Shown here: positions 51,899 through 61,220 of the stretch, in pieces
Position numbering within the stretch: position 1 is the first letter of the stretch
Layout of the letters: each line of letters opens with the position of its first letter
NCBI RefSeq assembly: GCF_002797435.1
Contig: NZ_PGEN01000001.1
Span: 806,001 to 870,000, forward strand
Length of the DNA stretch: 64,000 bases
From: Sphingomonas koreensis
GTDB lineage: Bacteria > Pseudomonadota > Alphaproteobacteria > Sphingomonadales > Sphingomonadaceae
Reading direction: 5' to 3'
Notes under the pieces: generated by a model
The model's database searches: none
Told to the model about the DNA's origin: nothing
Seen by the model: only the letters and a program-made list of their open reading frames with translations
Translations under genes and position numbers: made by a program

Positions 51899-51941
51899 TT
51901 CAAGTGTATCGCCAATATAATACACTTGAATTATGGTGCAA
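51899..51941 (-). promoter_or_regulatory. telA promoter with 32-bp operator
   Basis: Arms TTCAAGTGTAT (51899-51909) and ATACACTTGAA (51920-51930) are perfect 11-bp complements around a 10-bp loop. On the minus strand TTGCAC (51941-51936), a 16-nt spacer and TATATT (51919-51914) form a promoter whose -10 is the loop of the repeat, so a bound repressor would cover it. The tract is strikingly AT-rich. Confidence 0.65.
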
Positions 51942-52008
51942 CCGACCGATGGGGTCAGGGGTTCCAGATGACGCGGGCTGTTAACATATCCGCGCTAGGA
52001 CGGGTGGC

Positions 52009-52179
52009 ATGGAACGCAGGCTGAAGATGATGATCGCCGGTTCGATCGCGGTGTGGGTGCCGGTCTCCACGGCTGCCCAGGCGTCGCCCGCGGCCGTCGA
52101 CCTGGGCAAGGCCTATCGGCTGAAGGCAGAGCCGGCGGACGAATCACCGGTACTTCCCGCGCCGCACAAATTCCGCTAA
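52009..52179 (+). CDS. small exported peptide upstream of typA
   Basis: An open frame of 56 residues beginning MERRLKMMIAGSIAVWVPVS and ending LPAPHKFR. The first 27 residues look like a signal peptide with cleavage after AQA; the remaining 29 are charged. AGGA lies 9 nt before the ATG. It starts downstream of the telA promoter on the opposite strand and ends 43 nt before typA. No family recognised; it may be a real small gene or a leader ORF. Confidence 0.45.
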   Translation: MERRLKMMIAGSIAVWVPVSTAAQASPAAVDLGKAYRLKAEPADESPVLPAPHKFR

Positions 52180-52222
52180 GGGCGCGCGCAACCCGCGATT
52201 CCGCGGCATCCAGGATATCCGC

Positions 52223-54037
52223 ATGAACCTTCGCAACGTGGCGATCATCGCCCACGTCGATCATGGCAAGACCACGCTCGTCGATCAGCTTTTCCGCCAG
52301 TCCGGCACCTTCCGCGACAACCAGCGCGTCGAAGAGCGCGCGATGGACTCGAACGACCTCGAGAAGGAGCGCGGGATCACCATTCTCGCCAAGCCGACCT
52401 CGGTCGAGTGGAACGGCACGCGCATCAACATCGTCGACACGCCCGGCCACGCCGATTTCGGCGGCGAGGTGGAGCGTATCCTCTCGATGGTCGATGGCGT
52501 CATCCTGCTGGTCGACAGCTCCGAAGGCGCGATGCCGCAGACGAAGTTCGTGACCGGCAAGGCGCTGAAGCTCGGCCTGCGTCCGATCGTCGTGGTCAAC
52601 AAGATCGACCGCCCGGACGAGCGCATCCAGGAAGTGCTGGACGAGGTGTTCGACCTGTTCGTCAGCCTTGACGCGACCGACGAGCAGCTCGACTTCCCGG
52701 TCCTCTACGCCTCGGGCCGCAACGGCTATGCGAACGAGGACCCGACGCTGCGCGAGGGCACGCTGGAACCGCTGTTCCAGAAGATCGTGGATCACGTCCC
52801 CCCGCCCGCGCTCGACATCGACGCGCCCTTCACCTTCCTGGTGACGCTGCTCGACCGCGACAATTTCCTCGGCCGCGTCCTCACCGGCCGCGTCACCAGC
52901 GGCAAGGTCAAGGTCAACCAGGCCATCCACGCGCTCGACATGGACGGCAACGTCATCGAGACGGGCCGCGCGTCGAAGATCATGTCGTTCCGCGGCCTCG
53001 AGCGCGTTCCGGTCGATGAAGCACAGGCGGGCGACATCATCAGCCTCGCCGGCCTGACCGTCGCGACCGTTTCGAACACCATCGCCGACACCTCGGTCAG
53101 CGAGGCGATCCAGGCGCAGCCGATCGATCCGCCGACGCTGTCGATGCGCTTCGCCGTCAACGACAGCCCGATGGCGGGCCGCGAGGGCACGAAGGTGACG
53201 TCGCGCATGATCCGCGACCGCCTGCTCCGCGAAGCCGAATCCAACGTTGCGATCAAGGTGACCGAAGCCGCCGACAAGGACAGCTTCGAAGTCGCCGGCC
53301 GCGGCGAGCTTCAGCTGGGCGTGCTGATCGAAACCATGCGCCGCGAGGGCTTCGAGCTCGGCATCAGCCGTCCGCGCGTGCTGTTCCGTGAGGAAGACGG
53401 CCAGAAGATGGAGCCGTACGAGACGGTCATCATCGACGTGGACGAGGAGCATTCGGGCACGGTCGTCGACAAGATGAACATCCGCAAGGCCGAGATGACC
53501 GACATGCGTCCCTCGGGCGGCGGCAAGACCCGCATCACCTTCAGCGCCCCGTCGCGCGGCATGATCGGCTATCATGGCGAGTTCCTGTCGGACACGCGCG
53601 GCACCGGCATCATGAACCGGCTGTTCGAGAAGTACGGCCCGCACAAGGGCGCGATCGAAGGCCGCAAGAACGGCGTGCTGATCTCCAACGGCTCGGGCGA
53701 GGCGAACGCCTATTCGCTCAACACGCTGGAAGAACGCGGCATCCTGTTCGTCGGCCATGGCGAAGCGCTGTATGAAGGCATGATCATCGGCGAGAACGCC
53801 AAGCCGGAAGACCTCGAGGTCAATCCGATGAAGGCGAAGCAGCTCTCCAACGTCCGCTCGTCGGGCAAGGACGACGCGATCCGCCTGACCCCGCCGAAGA
53901 AGATGACGCTGGAACAGGCGATCGCCTACATCGACGACGACGAGATGGTCGAGGTGACCCCAAAGACCATCCGCCTGCGCAAGCGCCACCTCGACCCGCA
54001 CGAGCGCAAGCGCGCGAGCCGCGCCAAGGCGGCGTAA
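52223..54037 (+). CDS. typA: Ribosome-associated GTPase TypA/BipA
   Basis: Translational GTPase of 604 residues needed for ribosome assembly and growth under stress. G1 is [10 protein letters not shown] (about 10-19). [14 protein letters not shown] is the switch I block. G3 is [16 protein letters not shown] and G4 is NKIDRPDER. The BipA C-terminal domain ([20 protein letters not shown]) ends with [11 protein letters not shown]. It is followed by an intrinsic terminator. Confidence 0.98.
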   Translation: MNLRNVAIIAHVDHGKTTLVDQLFRQSGTFRDNQRVEERAMDSNDLEKERGITILAKPTSVEWNGTRINIVDTPGHADFGGEVERILSMVDGVILLVDSSEGAMPQTKFVTGKALKLGLRPIVVVNKIDRPDERIQEVLDEVFDLFVSLDATDEQLDFPVLYASGRNGYANEDPTLREGTLEPLFQKIVDHVPPPALDIDAPFTFLVTLLDRDNFLGRVLTGRVTSGKVKVNQAIHALDMDGNVIETGRASKIMSFRGLERVPVDEAQAGDIISLAGLTVATVSNTIADTSVSEAIQAQPIDPPTLSMRFAVNDSPMAGREGTKVTSRMIRDRLLREAESNVAIKVTEAADKDSFEVAGRGELQLGVLIETMRREGFELGISRPRVLFREEDGQKMEPYETVIIDVDEEHSGTVVDKMNIRKAEMTDMRPSGGGKTRITFSAPSRGMIGYHGEFLSDTRGTGIMNRLFEKYGPHKGAIEGRKNGVLISNGSGEANAYSLNTLEERGILFVGHGEALYEGMIIGENAKPEDLEVNPMKAKQLSNVRSSGKDDAIRLTPPKKMTLEQAIAYIDDDEMVEVTPKTIRLRKRHLDPHERKRASRAKAA

Positions 54038-54063
54038 GGCCACCGGATCGGGTTTGAGATCGG

Positions 54064-54097
54064 AAGGCGCCGGGGAAACTCCGGCGCCTTTCTCTTT
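54064..54097 (+). terminator. Rho-independent terminator after typA
   Basis: AAGGCGCCGG, a 7-nt loop, CCGGCGCCTT, then TCTCTTT. A perfect 10-bp stem. Confidence 0.85.
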
Positions 54098-54221
54098 GGG
54101 CGCGACTTCAGCCCGTCGCACGATACGCACCAGCAGCCGCACCGGCCCTCAGCTCGCGGAACCGGCGATCCGCATGACGGTTTCGCCCGCCAACGCAGCA
54201 CAGCGTTTCAAGGAGAGCAGA

Positions 54222-55109
54222 GTGCGTATCGTTTCCCGAACCCCCAAGATGATCCTGCCGCTGGCGCTGCTGGCCGGCGTGGCGCCCGCCAGCCTCGCCC
54301 AGACGCAGGAAAACCCGCCCGCGGACGTGTCGATCTACGGCTCGCAGCCGGCACCTGCCGAGATGGTCAAGGGGCCTGAGGTCAAGGGTATCATCTCCGC
54401 ACGCAGCGGCGACAAGGTGCAGGTCACCACCCCCGACGGCTCGAAGACGGTTGTCGCTGTCACCGATGCCACCAAGATCAAGGCCAGCGGCGGCTTTCTC
54501 GGCCTTGGCGGGAGCAAGCTCGCGGCAGGCTCGCTGCTCAACGGCCTGCCCGTGACGATCAAGACGCTGCAGGCCGGCGACACGCTGGTGGCGAGCCAGA
54601 TCAACCTGCAGAACAAGGATCTGCGGACCGCCAACATGATCCACAACGGCACCGACCAGCGCTTTGCCGAGCAGACCGCGGCAACCGACGCGCTGCGCAG
54701 CCGCGTGGGCGATATCGACCAGTATAACGTCAAGGGCACGACCAACGTGAACTTCGACACCGGCAAGGCGGTGCTGTCGAGCCAGGCAAAGGCCGATCTG
54801 TGCGCTGCGGCCCAGCAGGCCGAAGCGATGGACAACGCCGTCCTGCTGGTCGTCGGCTATACCGATTCGACGGGAAGCCAGGAGTTCAACCAGACGCTGA
54901 GCGAAAAGCGGGCAAGCACCGTGATCAACTATCTGCAGCAGGCGTGCAAGTGGAAGCCCTATCGGGTGATGACCCCGACCGGCATGGCCGAAGCAGATCC
55001 GCTGGCGGACAATTCCACGCCTGAGGGCAAGGCGCAGAACCGCCGCGTCGCGGTGAACATCATGGTCAGCAAGGCCGTCGATGGTTTGCAGGAAGCGCGG
55101 CTCAACTGA
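54222..55109 (+). CDS. OmpA-family peptidoglycan-binding protein
   Basis: Envelope protein of 295 residues. Signal peptide LPLALLAGVAPASLAQ is followed by a DUF5666-like beta region (IISARSGDKVQVTTPDGSKT and VAVTDATKIK), then a C-terminal OmpA domain from about residue 170 (VNFDTGKAVLS, GYTDSTGSQEFNQTLSEKRA, RRVAVNI). D and R residues for diaminopimelate binding are present. GTG 54222 is used because AGGAGAG lies 6 nt upstream; frames further upstream lack a site. No beta-barrel is seen, so it is probably periplasmic. Confidence 0.88.
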   Translation: MRIVSRTPKMILPLALLAGVAPASLAQTQENPPADVSIYGSQPAPAEMVKGPEVKGIISARSGDKVQVTTPDGSKTVVAVTDATKIKASGGFLGLGGSKLAAGSLLNGLPVTIKTLQAGDTLVASQINLQNKDLRTANMIHNGTDQRFAEQTAATDALRSRVGDIDQYNVKGTTNVNFDTGKAVLSSQAKADLCAAAQQAEAMDNAVLLVVGYTDSTGSQEFNQTLSEKRASTVINYLQQACKWKPYRVMTPTGMAEADPLADNSTPEGKAQNRRVAVNIMVSKAVDGLQEARLN

Positions 55110-55121
55110 AAATGACGAAGG

Positions 55122-55147
55122 CGCCGGGGGTGACCCCGGCGTTTTCT
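55122..55147 (+). terminator. terminator after OmpA-like gene
   Basis: CGCCGGGG, loop GTGA, CCCCGGCG, then TTTTCTT. A strong 8-bp GC stem with T-run. Confidence 0.85.
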
Positions 55148-55187
55148 TGGTGCGGAACGGTTTGCGCCCCTGATAGCGGCGATTCCG

Positions 55188-56216
55188 TTATTTTCCGTCG
55201 AACAACCCGTCCTGCGATCCGGCAGGCGGGTTGAGGCCGAGATGCTTCCAGCCCGCCGCGTTGAGGCAGCGGCCGCGTGCGGTGCGGGCGATCATCCCGA
55301 TCTGGATGAGGTACGGCTCGATCACCTCCTCAATCGTGTCGCGCGGCTCGCTGAGGCCGGCGGCGAGCGTTTCCACCCCCACCGGGCCGCCCCGATAGAT
55401 GTCGGCGATCATGGTGAGGTAGCGGCGATCCATCGCGTCGAGGCCGAGCGCATCGACCTCAAGCCGGTTGAGCGCGGCGTCGGCGGCGCGGGCATGAACC
55501 ACGCTTTCCCCCGCGACATTGGCGAAATCGCGCACGCGGCGGAGCAGGCGGCCGGCGATGCGCGGGGTGCCGCGCGAGCGCCGGGCAATCTCGGCAGCGC
55601 CATCCTGCGCGATACCGAGGTCCAGCAGGCCCGCTGCGCGAGTGACGACGCGGGTCAGTTCCTCCACGGTGTAGAATTGCAGGCGGACCGGGATGCCGAA
55701 CCGGTCGCGCAGCGGCGTGGTGAGCAGGCCCTGCCGGGTGGTGGCGCCGACCAGAGTGAAGCGCGGCAGATCGATACGGACGGAGCGCGCCGACGGCCCC
55801 TCCCCGATCATCAGGTCGAGCGCACGATCCTCCATCGCCGGATAGAGCACTTCCTCGACCGCGGGATTGAGGCGGTGGATCTCGTCGATGAACAGGACGT
55901 CGCCATCCTCGAGATTGGTGAGCAGCGCGGCGAGATCGCCCGACTTGGCGATGACCGGGCCCGAGGTGGCGCGAAAGCCGACGCCCATTTCCTTGGCGAT
56001 GATCTGTGCGAGCGTGGTCTTGCCGAGGCCCGGCGGGCCGAAGAACAGGACATGGTCGAGCGCGTCGCCACGGGTGCGGGCCGCGTCGATGAACACACGC
56101 AGATTGTCGCGCGCGGCACGCTGGCCGACGAACTCGTCGAGCGATTTCGGGCGCAGCGCGGCATCGACGTCCTCGGGACGGCGGGATGCGGTAAGGATGC
56201 GGTCGGAGTCGGTCAT
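55188..56216 (-). CDS. ruvB: Holliday junction branch migration helicase RuvB
   Basis: AAA+ motor of 342 residues that drives branch migration with RuvA. Walker A is GPPGLGKT at 60-67, Walker B is [10 protein letters not shown] near 110-119, sensor 1 is VGATTRQG and the arginine finger region is LRDRFGIP. The C-terminal winged helix has [20 protein letters not shown]. The ATG overlaps the stop of a small exported-protein gene by ATGA, so the ruvA-X-ruvB frames are coupled. Confidence 0.98.
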   Translation of the reverse strand: MTDSDRILTASRRPEDVDAALRPKSLDEFVGQRAARDNLRVFIDAARTRGDALDHVLFFGPPGLGKTTLAQIIAKEMGVGFRATSGPVIAKSGDLAALLTNLEDGDVLFIDEIHRLNPAVEEVLYPAMEDRALDLMIGEGPSARSVRIDLPRFTLVGATTRQGLLTTPLRDRFGIPVRLQFYTVEELTRVVTRAAGLLDLGIAQDGAAEIARRSRGTPRIAGRLLRRVRDFANVAGESVVHARAADAALNRLEVDALGLDAMDRRYLTMIADIYRGGPVGVETLAAGLSEPRDTIEEVIEPYLIQIGMIARTARGRCLNAAGWKHLGLNPPAGSQDGLFDGK

Positions 56217-56623
56217 GGATTTCTCTTGCGCGGAACCGCGCCGATCAAGAAAGGCCGGTAAGACCGAGCCTCAAAGACCTTTCGGCCCGCATGTCGCCTG
56301 ATGTAACCGGCCACATAGACAAAACCTTGGGTATGGCCCCAATGACTGCAACTCGAACTCAGGCTAGCTTTCACGCGCAGTTTTTCACCGGCACGAAACC
56401 CCAACTTCTTCTCAAGCACCGTCACCGTAGCAAATTCAGTATGGCCGTAGGATAGGCGATCCGGATCATCCACCCGCACCTTAAGAAACTGAACGCTATC
56501 AGGCAGGCGCGTCGGTCGATGCGCGAAAAACACATGATCCTCGGCATCCGGCGATCGACACGCTTGGGCTGAACCAACAGCGCTCACCATCATCGCTGCC
56601 GCCATGAAGAAACGAGGGCTCAC
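56213..56623 (-). CDS. hypothetical exported protein inside the ruvAB operon
   Basis: Protein of 136 residues between ruvA and ruvB. A signal peptide ([17 protein letters not shown]) precedes a mature part with two or three cysteines ([16 protein letters not shown]). GTG 56623 overlaps the ruvA stop, and its own stop overlaps the ruvB start. Base composition is visibly lower in GC and codon choice is less biased than in ruvA and ruvB. It is probably a late insertion kept in frame by overlaps. No family recognised. Confidence 0.7.
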   Translation of the reverse strand: MSPRFFMAAAMMVSAVGSAQACRSPDAEDHVFFAHRPTRLPDSVQFLKVRVDDPDRLSYGHTEFATVTVLEKKLGFRAGEKLRVKASLSSSCSHWGHTQGFVYVAGYIRRHAGRKVFEARSYRPFLIGAVPRKRNP

Positions 56624-57219
56624 TTCGCCGCCTTCCGCAGCGCCAGCCGCACCAGCGCGTCGAGGCTCGCTCCTCCCCCCAGTTCGTCCATCGCAGCGTT
56701 GACCGCGTTGCTCGCCTCGGCGGGCCTGAAGCCGAGGTTGAGCATCGCCGAGACCGCGTCGTTCGCCGCGCCGCCAGCCGGGATCGCCGCCCCTACCCCG
56801 CCGCCGCCAAGCGCGATGCCGCCGGCCTTGTCCTTGAGCTCGTTGACGATGCGCTGGGCAAGCTTCGGCCCGACCCCGTTGGCGCGCGCGATCATCGCGG
56901 CGTCGGCGCGGGCGACCGCGGTCTGTACCTCGGCCGGGGAGAGGATCGAGAGGATCGCCAGCGCGACCTTTGCCCCCACCCCCTGCACGCTGGTGAGCAG
57001 GCGGAACCAGTTGCGCTCATCCGCCGAAGCGAAGCCCATCAGGCGGATCGAATCCTCGCTCACCAGCATCTCGGTGTGGACGGTCACGAACTCGCCAAGG
57101 CTGCCGAGCGCTGCCAGGGTTTTGGCCGAAGCGCCAACGAGATAGCCGACTCCGTTCACGTCGATCACCGCATGATCGATGCCGGTCGCGGCGAGATGGC
57201 CGTTGAGATGCGCGATCAT
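56620..57219 (-). CDS. ruvA: Holliday junction branch migration protein RuvA
   Basis: Tetrameric junction-binding subunit of 199 residues. Domain I is [20 protein letters not shown]. Domain II has two helix-hairpin-helix motifs ([40 protein letters not shown]). The C-terminal RuvB-contact domain ([20 protein letters not shown]) follows a Gly-rich linker. Length and order are normal. ruvB follows after one inserted gene; ruvC lies upstream, separated by a plus-strand gene. Confidence 0.98.
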   Translation of the reverse strand: MIAHLNGHLAATGIDHAVIDVNGVGYLVGASAKTLAALGSLGEFVTVHTEMLVSEDSIRLMGFASADERNWFRLLTSVQGVGAKVALAILSILSPAEVQTAVARADAAMIARANGVGPKLAQRIVNELKDKAGGIALGGGGVGAAIPAGGAANDAVSAMLNLGFRPAEASNAVNAAMDELGGGASLDALVRLALRKAAK

Positions 57220-57433
57220 CGACGGGTATCCAGATGCCCGAAATTCATAAAAGTCCTGCTCGCGCGTGCGCCCTGATGAACAAGCGGCCGGTATTCAGCG
57301 ATAGCGGAGGGCAAGCGACAGGCCATGCCGGTACATAAACGGAACGGCGCCACGTAGGAAAGCGAAATTGCGGCCCGCCCCTTGGCAGACACGGCCGCCG
57401 CACCATTTCAATCGGGATAGGGGGAGATACCGG

Positions 57434-57886
57434 ATGCTGACCGTCGGATTGCTGCTGGGATGGGCGGCACTACTGCTCGCCGGAGCCACCCGCACCGGAC
57501 AGTCGATGCGCGCCGCGCTGATCGAGCGTCCGGCCACTTGGCTGAACCGGTTTACCCGCGGTCAGGCGATCTTCACCGCTGTGCTGATGCTGTTCGCAGG
57601 ACTGATCTTCTGGATCGCGGGAGAAGCGGGTCTGCGATTCGTCAGCCTATACGCCCCGGAACTGATCGGGCTGCTGGCCAGCGTCGAGTTCACCGCGGCA
57701 ATCGATGCCGTCGCGGTGGCGATCGCAACCGCCGCTTCGGTGCGTCTGCGCAGCATGACGGCATGGGTGAAAATGCGCCTGCCGGGGCAGAGATCGCGCA
57801 CACGCCGTACGCAGCGGACCCGCCGGCCCAACCTGCCCGCCAACGACGCGGACGGGCCCGCCCGCCGCCTCGCCTGCGCTGCCTGA
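57434..57886 (+). CDS. hypothetical membrane protein between ruvC and ruvA
   Basis: Protein of 150 residues. Helices at about 2-18 (LTVGLLLGWAALLLAGATRT), 46-63 (AIFTAVLMLFAGLIFWIAGE) and 75-98 are followed by a basic tail rich in Arg (RLPGQRSRTRRTQRTRRPNL). AGGGGGAGA lies 7 nt before ATG 57434. It is transcribed against ruvC and ends 2 nt from the ruvC stop. Family not recognised. Confidence 0.65.
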   Translation: MLTVGLLLGWAALLLAGATRTGQSMRAALIERPATWLNRFTRGQAIFTAVLMLFAGLIFWIAGEAGLRFVSLYAPELIGLLASVEFTAAIDAVAVAIATAASVRLRSMTAWVKMRLPGQRSRTRRTQRTRRPNLPANDADGPARRLACAA

Positions 57887-57888
57887 CG

Positions 57889-58374
57889 CTAGCGCAACGC
57901 CCGCGCGCTCGCGAGGTGGTGCGCGTGGCAGATCGCCACGGCGAGCGCGTCGGCGGCATCGGCGCCTGCGATCTTCACGCCCGGGAGCAGGCGCGACACC
58001 ATCGCATGGACCTGTGCCTTCTCGGCAGTGCCGGTGCCGACCACCGCCTTCTTGACGAGACGCGGAGCATATTCGCCGACATCGAGCCCCGCGCGCGCGG
58101 CCGCCGCGATGGCGACGCCGCGGGCATGTGCGAGCTTGAGCGTCGATTGCGGGTTCGAGTTGACGAACACCTCTTCCACCGCCGCCGCCTGCGGCGCGTG
58201 ATCGGCGATCAATGCGGCGAGCATCGCGTCGAGATGCGCGAGGCGGCGTGGCAGCGGTGCCTTCGCATCGGTCTTGAGCTGGCCGTTGGCGAGATGGCTG
58301 AGGCGGTTACCCTCTGCGCGGATCAGCCCCCAGCCGGTGGTGCCGAGGCCGGGATCGAGACCGAGCAGGATCAT
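57889..58374 (-). CDS. ruvC: Crossover junction endodeoxyribonuclease RuvC
   Basis: Holliday junction resolvase of 161 residues. Catalytic acids are D7 (GLDPGL), E67 or E68 (AVEEVF), D139 and D142 ([12 protein letters not shown]). [15 protein letters not shown] is the DNA-contact loop. ATG 58374 begins [16 protein letters not shown] at the natural start; an upstream ATG at 58500 lies within the preceding gene. Four nt separate it from that exported-protein gene. Confidence 0.97.
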   Translation of the reverse strand: MILLGLDPGLGTTGWGLIRAEGNRLSHLANGQLKTDAKAPLPRRLAHLDAMLAALIADHAPQAAAVEEVFVNSNPQSTLKLAHARGVAIAAAARAGLDVGEYAPRLVKKAVVGTGTAEKAQVHAMVSRLLPGVKIAGADAADALAVAICHAHHLASARALR

Positions 58375-58378
58375 GGCG

Positions 58379-58885
58379 TCAGTACCACATGTCGAAGCCG
58401 GGGTCGGTATCCTCGGGTACGGCGTCGGGAATACGGCCGACGGGATGGGCGCCGCTCCTGCACGAAAGCGTCGCCAGATCCTTGTCGCCGCGGCGGACAT
58501 GGATACCCGACCACAGCCTGCCCGGCCGCTCGGTCAGGTTGCCCGCCGTGCCCCAGAAGACGACATAGCTGTAATCGGCGCGAGTGAAGCGGAGATAGGG
58601 CTGCGAGCCGCCGCCGCCGCCGACCACGACCTTGCGGCGGACATTGCTCCAGTCCGGGGTGCTGGCGATGGCGATGTCGGGCTTGCCGGGAGGACCATAG
58701 CGATAGTGCAGCTTGCCGCCGCCGGAGCAGACGCTGCCCGCCGATTTGCCGAAGTTGCAGGTGTAGACGACCGCCTCCCCCGCGCGGCACTGGCTGGCCG
58801 GCGCGGGCGAAGGTGCGGCAGTGACCGGAGCCGCCGCGGGCGCCGCCAGCATGAGTGCGAGTGCGGTCAGGAGCAAAGTTCGCAT
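58379..58885 (-). CDS. hypothetical exported protein upstream of ruvC
   Basis: Protein of 168 residues with a signal peptide ([20 protein letters not shown]). The mature part has four cysteines ([20 protein letters not shown], then SVCSGGG and late LSCRSGAH), consistent with two disulfides. GGGAGG lies 6 nt before ATG 58885. Located 4 nt before ruvC on the same strand, and so likely co-transcribed. Family not recognised; a periplasmic role is expected. Confidence 0.7.
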   Translation of the reverse strand: MRTLLLTALALMLAAPAAAPVTAAPSPAPASQCRAGEAVVYTCNFGKSAGSVCSGGGKLHYRYGPPGKPDIAIASTPDWSNVRRKVVVGGGGGSQPYLRFTRADYSYVVFWGTAGNLTERPGRLWSGIHVRRGDKDLATLSCRSGAHPVGRIPDAVPEDTDPGFDMWY

Positions 58886-58956
58886 CGGCACCTCCCATCA
58901 GCTCCTGGAGGAGCCCGTTTGCTTCAGGCCCTCCATCATGCCTGCCGCATGGCCCC

Positions 58957-58978
58957 TCCCCATTCCGGGGAGGAACGG
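58957..58978. repeat. small GC hairpin after yebC
   Basis: CCTCCCC, loop ATTCC, GGGGAGG, just after the yebC stop. There is no T-run, so it may be an mRNA end-stabilising hairpin or a dispersed sphingomonad repeat. Confidence 0.4.
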
Positions 58979-58979
58979 A

Positions 58980-59723
58980 TCAGCCCAGCTTTTCCATCAC
59001 CGCGTCGGACACTTCGTAATTGCCCCAGACGGTCTGGACGTCGTCGTCGTCGTCGAGCGCGTCGATCAGCTTGAACAGCGTCGCGGCGTCTTCCTCGCCC
59101 ACCTCGACCATCGTCTGCGGCTTCCAGGCGAGCTTGGCGCCCTCGGCCTCGCCCAGCACGGCTTCGAGCGCCTTGGCGACTTCGTGCAGGTCGGCGCTGG
59201 CGGTCCAGATCTCGTGGCCGTCCTCGCTCGACGTCACGTCCTCGGCCCCCGCTTCAAGCGCGGCTTCGAACACCTTCTCGGCATCGCCCGCGCTGGCCGG
59301 GTAGTTGATCAGGCCGACGCGGTCGAAGGCATGGCTGACCGAGCCTGAAGCGCCGAGGTTGCCGCCGTTCTTGCTGACCGCGGTGCGGACGTTGGTCGCG
59401 GTGCGGTTGCGGTTGTCCGACAGCGCTTCGATGATCAGGCTGACGCCGCCCGGGCCGAAGCCCTCGTAGCGGATTTCCTCGTAATTCTCGCCTTCGCCCT
59501 TGCTCGCCTTGTCGATCGCGCGTGCGATATTGTCCTTGGGCATCGACTGCGCCTTGGCCGCGTTGATCGCGGCGCGCAGGCGCGGGTTCATGTCGGGATC
59601 GGGCAAGCCCATCTTGGCCGCGACGGTGATTTCGCGGCTGAGCTTGGAGAACATGCCCGAGCGCTTCTTATCCTGCGCGCCCTTGCGGTGCATGATGTTC
59701 TTGAATTTGGAATGGCCTGCCAT
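58980..59723 (-). CDS. yebC: YebC/PmpR family protein
   Basis: Protein of 247 residues with the N-terminal [40 protein letters not shown] and [20 protein letters not shown] family blocks. YebC proteins bind DNA and regulate transcription, and recent work links them to relief of ribosome stalling at proline runs. It heads a minus-strand group yebC - exported protein - ruvC and is clearly linked with ruv genes in many genomes. Confidence 0.97.
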   Translation of the reverse strand: MAGHSKFKNIMHRKGAQDKKRSGMFSKLSREITVAAKMGLPDPDMNPRLRAAINAAKAQSMPKDNIARAIDKASKGEGENYEEIRYEGFGPGGVSLIIEALSDNRNRTATNVRTAVSKNGGNLGASGSVSHAFDRVGLINYPASAGDAEKVFEAALEAGAEDVTSSEDGHEIWTASADLHEVAKALEAVLGEAEGAKLAWKPQTMVEVGEEDAATLFKLIDALDDDDDVQTVWGNYEVSDAVMEKLG

Positions 59724-59792
59724 GGGTCGTCTCTGCGAAAATGTGTGGCGGCGTCTCTAGGCGAGAGGCGGGGCGGCACGCAATGCCTACCC

Positions 59793-59819
59793 GTCACCCC
59801 GGTACAAGGCCGGAGTGAT
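59793..59819. repeat. imperfect hairpin between ybjQ and yebC
   Basis: GTCACCCCGG (59793-59802) and CCGGAGTGAT (59810-59819) can pair with one mismatch and one wobble. It follows the ybjQ stop on the minus strand without a T-run. Confidence 0.35.
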
Positions 59820-59828
59820 GGTACAGGC

Positions 59829-60155
59829 TCAGACCCCGCTGACCGAGACCGCGGTGCCGGAGGCGGAGACCATCAGCATCGAACCGCCCTTGCCGATCAC
59901 TTCGTAATCGAAATCGATCCCGATCACGCCGTTCGCGCCGAGCGCCAGCGCCTCGGCCTTGAGCTCCTCGAGCGCGGTCCTGCGCGCTTCCTTGAGGGGG
60001 CGCTCGTAGCTGCCCGAACGGCCGCCGACGATGTCGCGAATGCCTGCGAAGAGATCGCGGAAGATGTTGGCGCCGATGATGACCTCAGCCGTCACGATGC
60101 CGTGATAGCGGGTGACCGAATGGCCATCGACGGTGCTGGTGGTGGTCAGAATCAT
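59829..60155 (-). CDS. YbjQ/UPF0145 family protein
   Basis: Protein of 108 residues starting [20 protein letters not shown], with [20 protein letters not shown], a stretch [18 protein letters not shown] and [16 protein letters not shown], all hallmarks of UPF0145. Members form pentameric rings; function is unknown. AAGGAAA lies about 8 nt upstream of ATG 60155. It follows gapR on the same strand across a long inverted repeat. Confidence 0.93.
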   Translation of the reverse strand: MILTTTSTVDGHSVTRYHGIVTAEVIIGANIFRDLFAGIRDIVGGRSGSYERPLKEARRTALEELKAEALALGANGVIGIDFDYEVIGKGGSMLMVSASGTAVSVSGV

Positions 60156-60192
60156 GGAATGAGATTTCCTTGCCTGTGTCAGCTTTGCTGAC

Positions 60193-60273
60193 GCGGCACC
60201 GGCCCGCTCCCCACCCGGCCACCCATAGGATTCTGGCGCTGGGTAGCCGGATGGGCGAGCGGGCCGGTGCCGC
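60193..60273. repeat. long nested inverted repeat, family A
   Basis: GCGGCACCGGCCCGCTC (60193-60209) and GAGCGGGCCGGTGCCGC (60257-60273) are perfect 17-bp complements. Inner arms CCGGCCACCCA and TGGGTAGCCGG pair with one mismatch around TAGGATTCTGGCGC. The core CACCCGGCCA plus TAGGAT is shared with 33697. It lies between gapR and ybjQ. Confidence 0.75.
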
Positions 60274-60307
60274 AACCCGGTTCAGCGACCGCTGAACCGA
60301 ACAAGCA

Positions 60308-60547
60308 TTAGACCATGCCCAGCGCGTTGCGATAGGTCTCGAGAAGCGCGTCCTGCTCGTCGAGCTGGTGCTTCTCCATCTTGCGCAGGCGCACGATGGT
60401 GCGGATCGTCTTGGCGTCGAAGCCGGTCGACTTGGCTTCGGCATAGACATCCTTGATGTCGTCGCTGATGCCCTTCTTTTCCTCTTCCAGCCGCTCGATC
60501 CGCTCGATCAGAAGGCGCAGCTGCTCGGCCGAAATCGAGTCGCTCAT
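60308..60547 (-). CDS. gapR: GapR-family nucleoid-associated protein (DUF2312)
   Basis: Protein of 79 residues: [20 protein letters not shown], then [20 protein letters not shown] and [20 protein letters not shown]. It is almost entirely helical, as in the Caulobacter GapR dimer/tetramer that clamps overtwisted, AT-rich DNA ahead of forks and polymerases. TTGGAGCGGGAC precedes ATG 60547. It is confined largely to alphaproteobacteria, which supports the taxonomic reading. Confidence 0.95.
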   Translation of the reverse strand: MSDSISAEQLRLLIERIERLEEEKKGISDDIKDVYAEAKSTGFDAKTIRTIVRLRKMEKHQLDEQDALLETYRNALGMV

Positions 60548-60764
60548 GTCCCGCTCCAAAATAAGGTGCCAATTAGGGTGAACGCGGGCGTTTAGCGGCT
60601 GCGGCAGGGGGTGCAAGGGGGCGTGCGGCGGAACGTGTGGATAGGAAAGGATGCCCGCGCGCACCCGTAAGCGGCCCCATTACCTGCGACGTAATTGGAA
60701 TGATTCGCGCCCGCGGCGAAGTTGCAGTCACCGCGGCGAGGGATGCCGCCCAAGGAGAACTGCC

Positions 60765-61160
60765 ATGATCCGCTTTCCGCTCAATGTCCGCCAGGCGATG
60801 ATCGTCGATTTCGCCGGCACCGGTGCCACCGCCGTGCTCGCCATCGTCGCGGCAGGGTTCACCGCTGGCCTTACGGGGCTGCCCGAAGCGCTGATCCGCG
60901 GCGCCGGCCTCGCGCTGGTTCCCTTCCTCGCGCTGGTGCTGGCGATGGCGGTGAAGCCTGCGCGCGGCGGCGTGGTCGCGGTGATCGCGATCAACATCGC
61001 CTGGGTGATCGCGAGCTTTGCGACGATGGCCTTCTTCGTCAGCCCAAACGCATTCGGCTACGCCTTCATCACCGCGCAGGCGCTGGCGGTGGCCCTGTTC
61101 GCGGAGCTCCAGATCCTGGCGCTCCGCAACGAGGGCAAGGCGGCCGGCGCCTATGCCTGA
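60765..61160 (+). CDS. hypothetical four-helix membrane protein
   Basis: Protein of 131 residues with four hydrophobic helices (about 15-35, 43-62, 69-90, 98-118). FAELQILALRNEGKAAGAYA forms a short C-terminal tail. AAGGAG lies 8 nt before ATG 60765. The layout resembles small integral proteins of unknown role. A palindrome follows, after which the convergent S41 gene ends. Confidence 0.7.
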   Translation: MIRFPLNVRQAMIVDFAGTGATAVLAIVAAGFTAGLTGLPEALIRGAGLALVPFLALVLAMAVKPARGGVVAVIAINIAWVIASFATMAFFVSPNAFGYAFITAQALAVALFAELQILALRNEGKAAGAYA

Positions 61161-61181
61161 GGCGGATGGTCCGCGCCCGCG

Positions 61182-61214
61182 TCCACCCGGTCATAGCGAC
61201 GATGGCCGGGTGGA
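61182..61214. repeat. palindrome related to family A, between convergent genes
   Basis: TCCACCCGGTCAT, 7 nt, ATGGCCGGGTGGA: a 13-bp stem with one mismatch. The CACCCGGTCAT arm resembles the core of the repeats at 33697 and 60211. It may act as a two-way terminator without T-runs. Confidence 0.5.
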
Positions 61215-61220
61215 ACCGTA

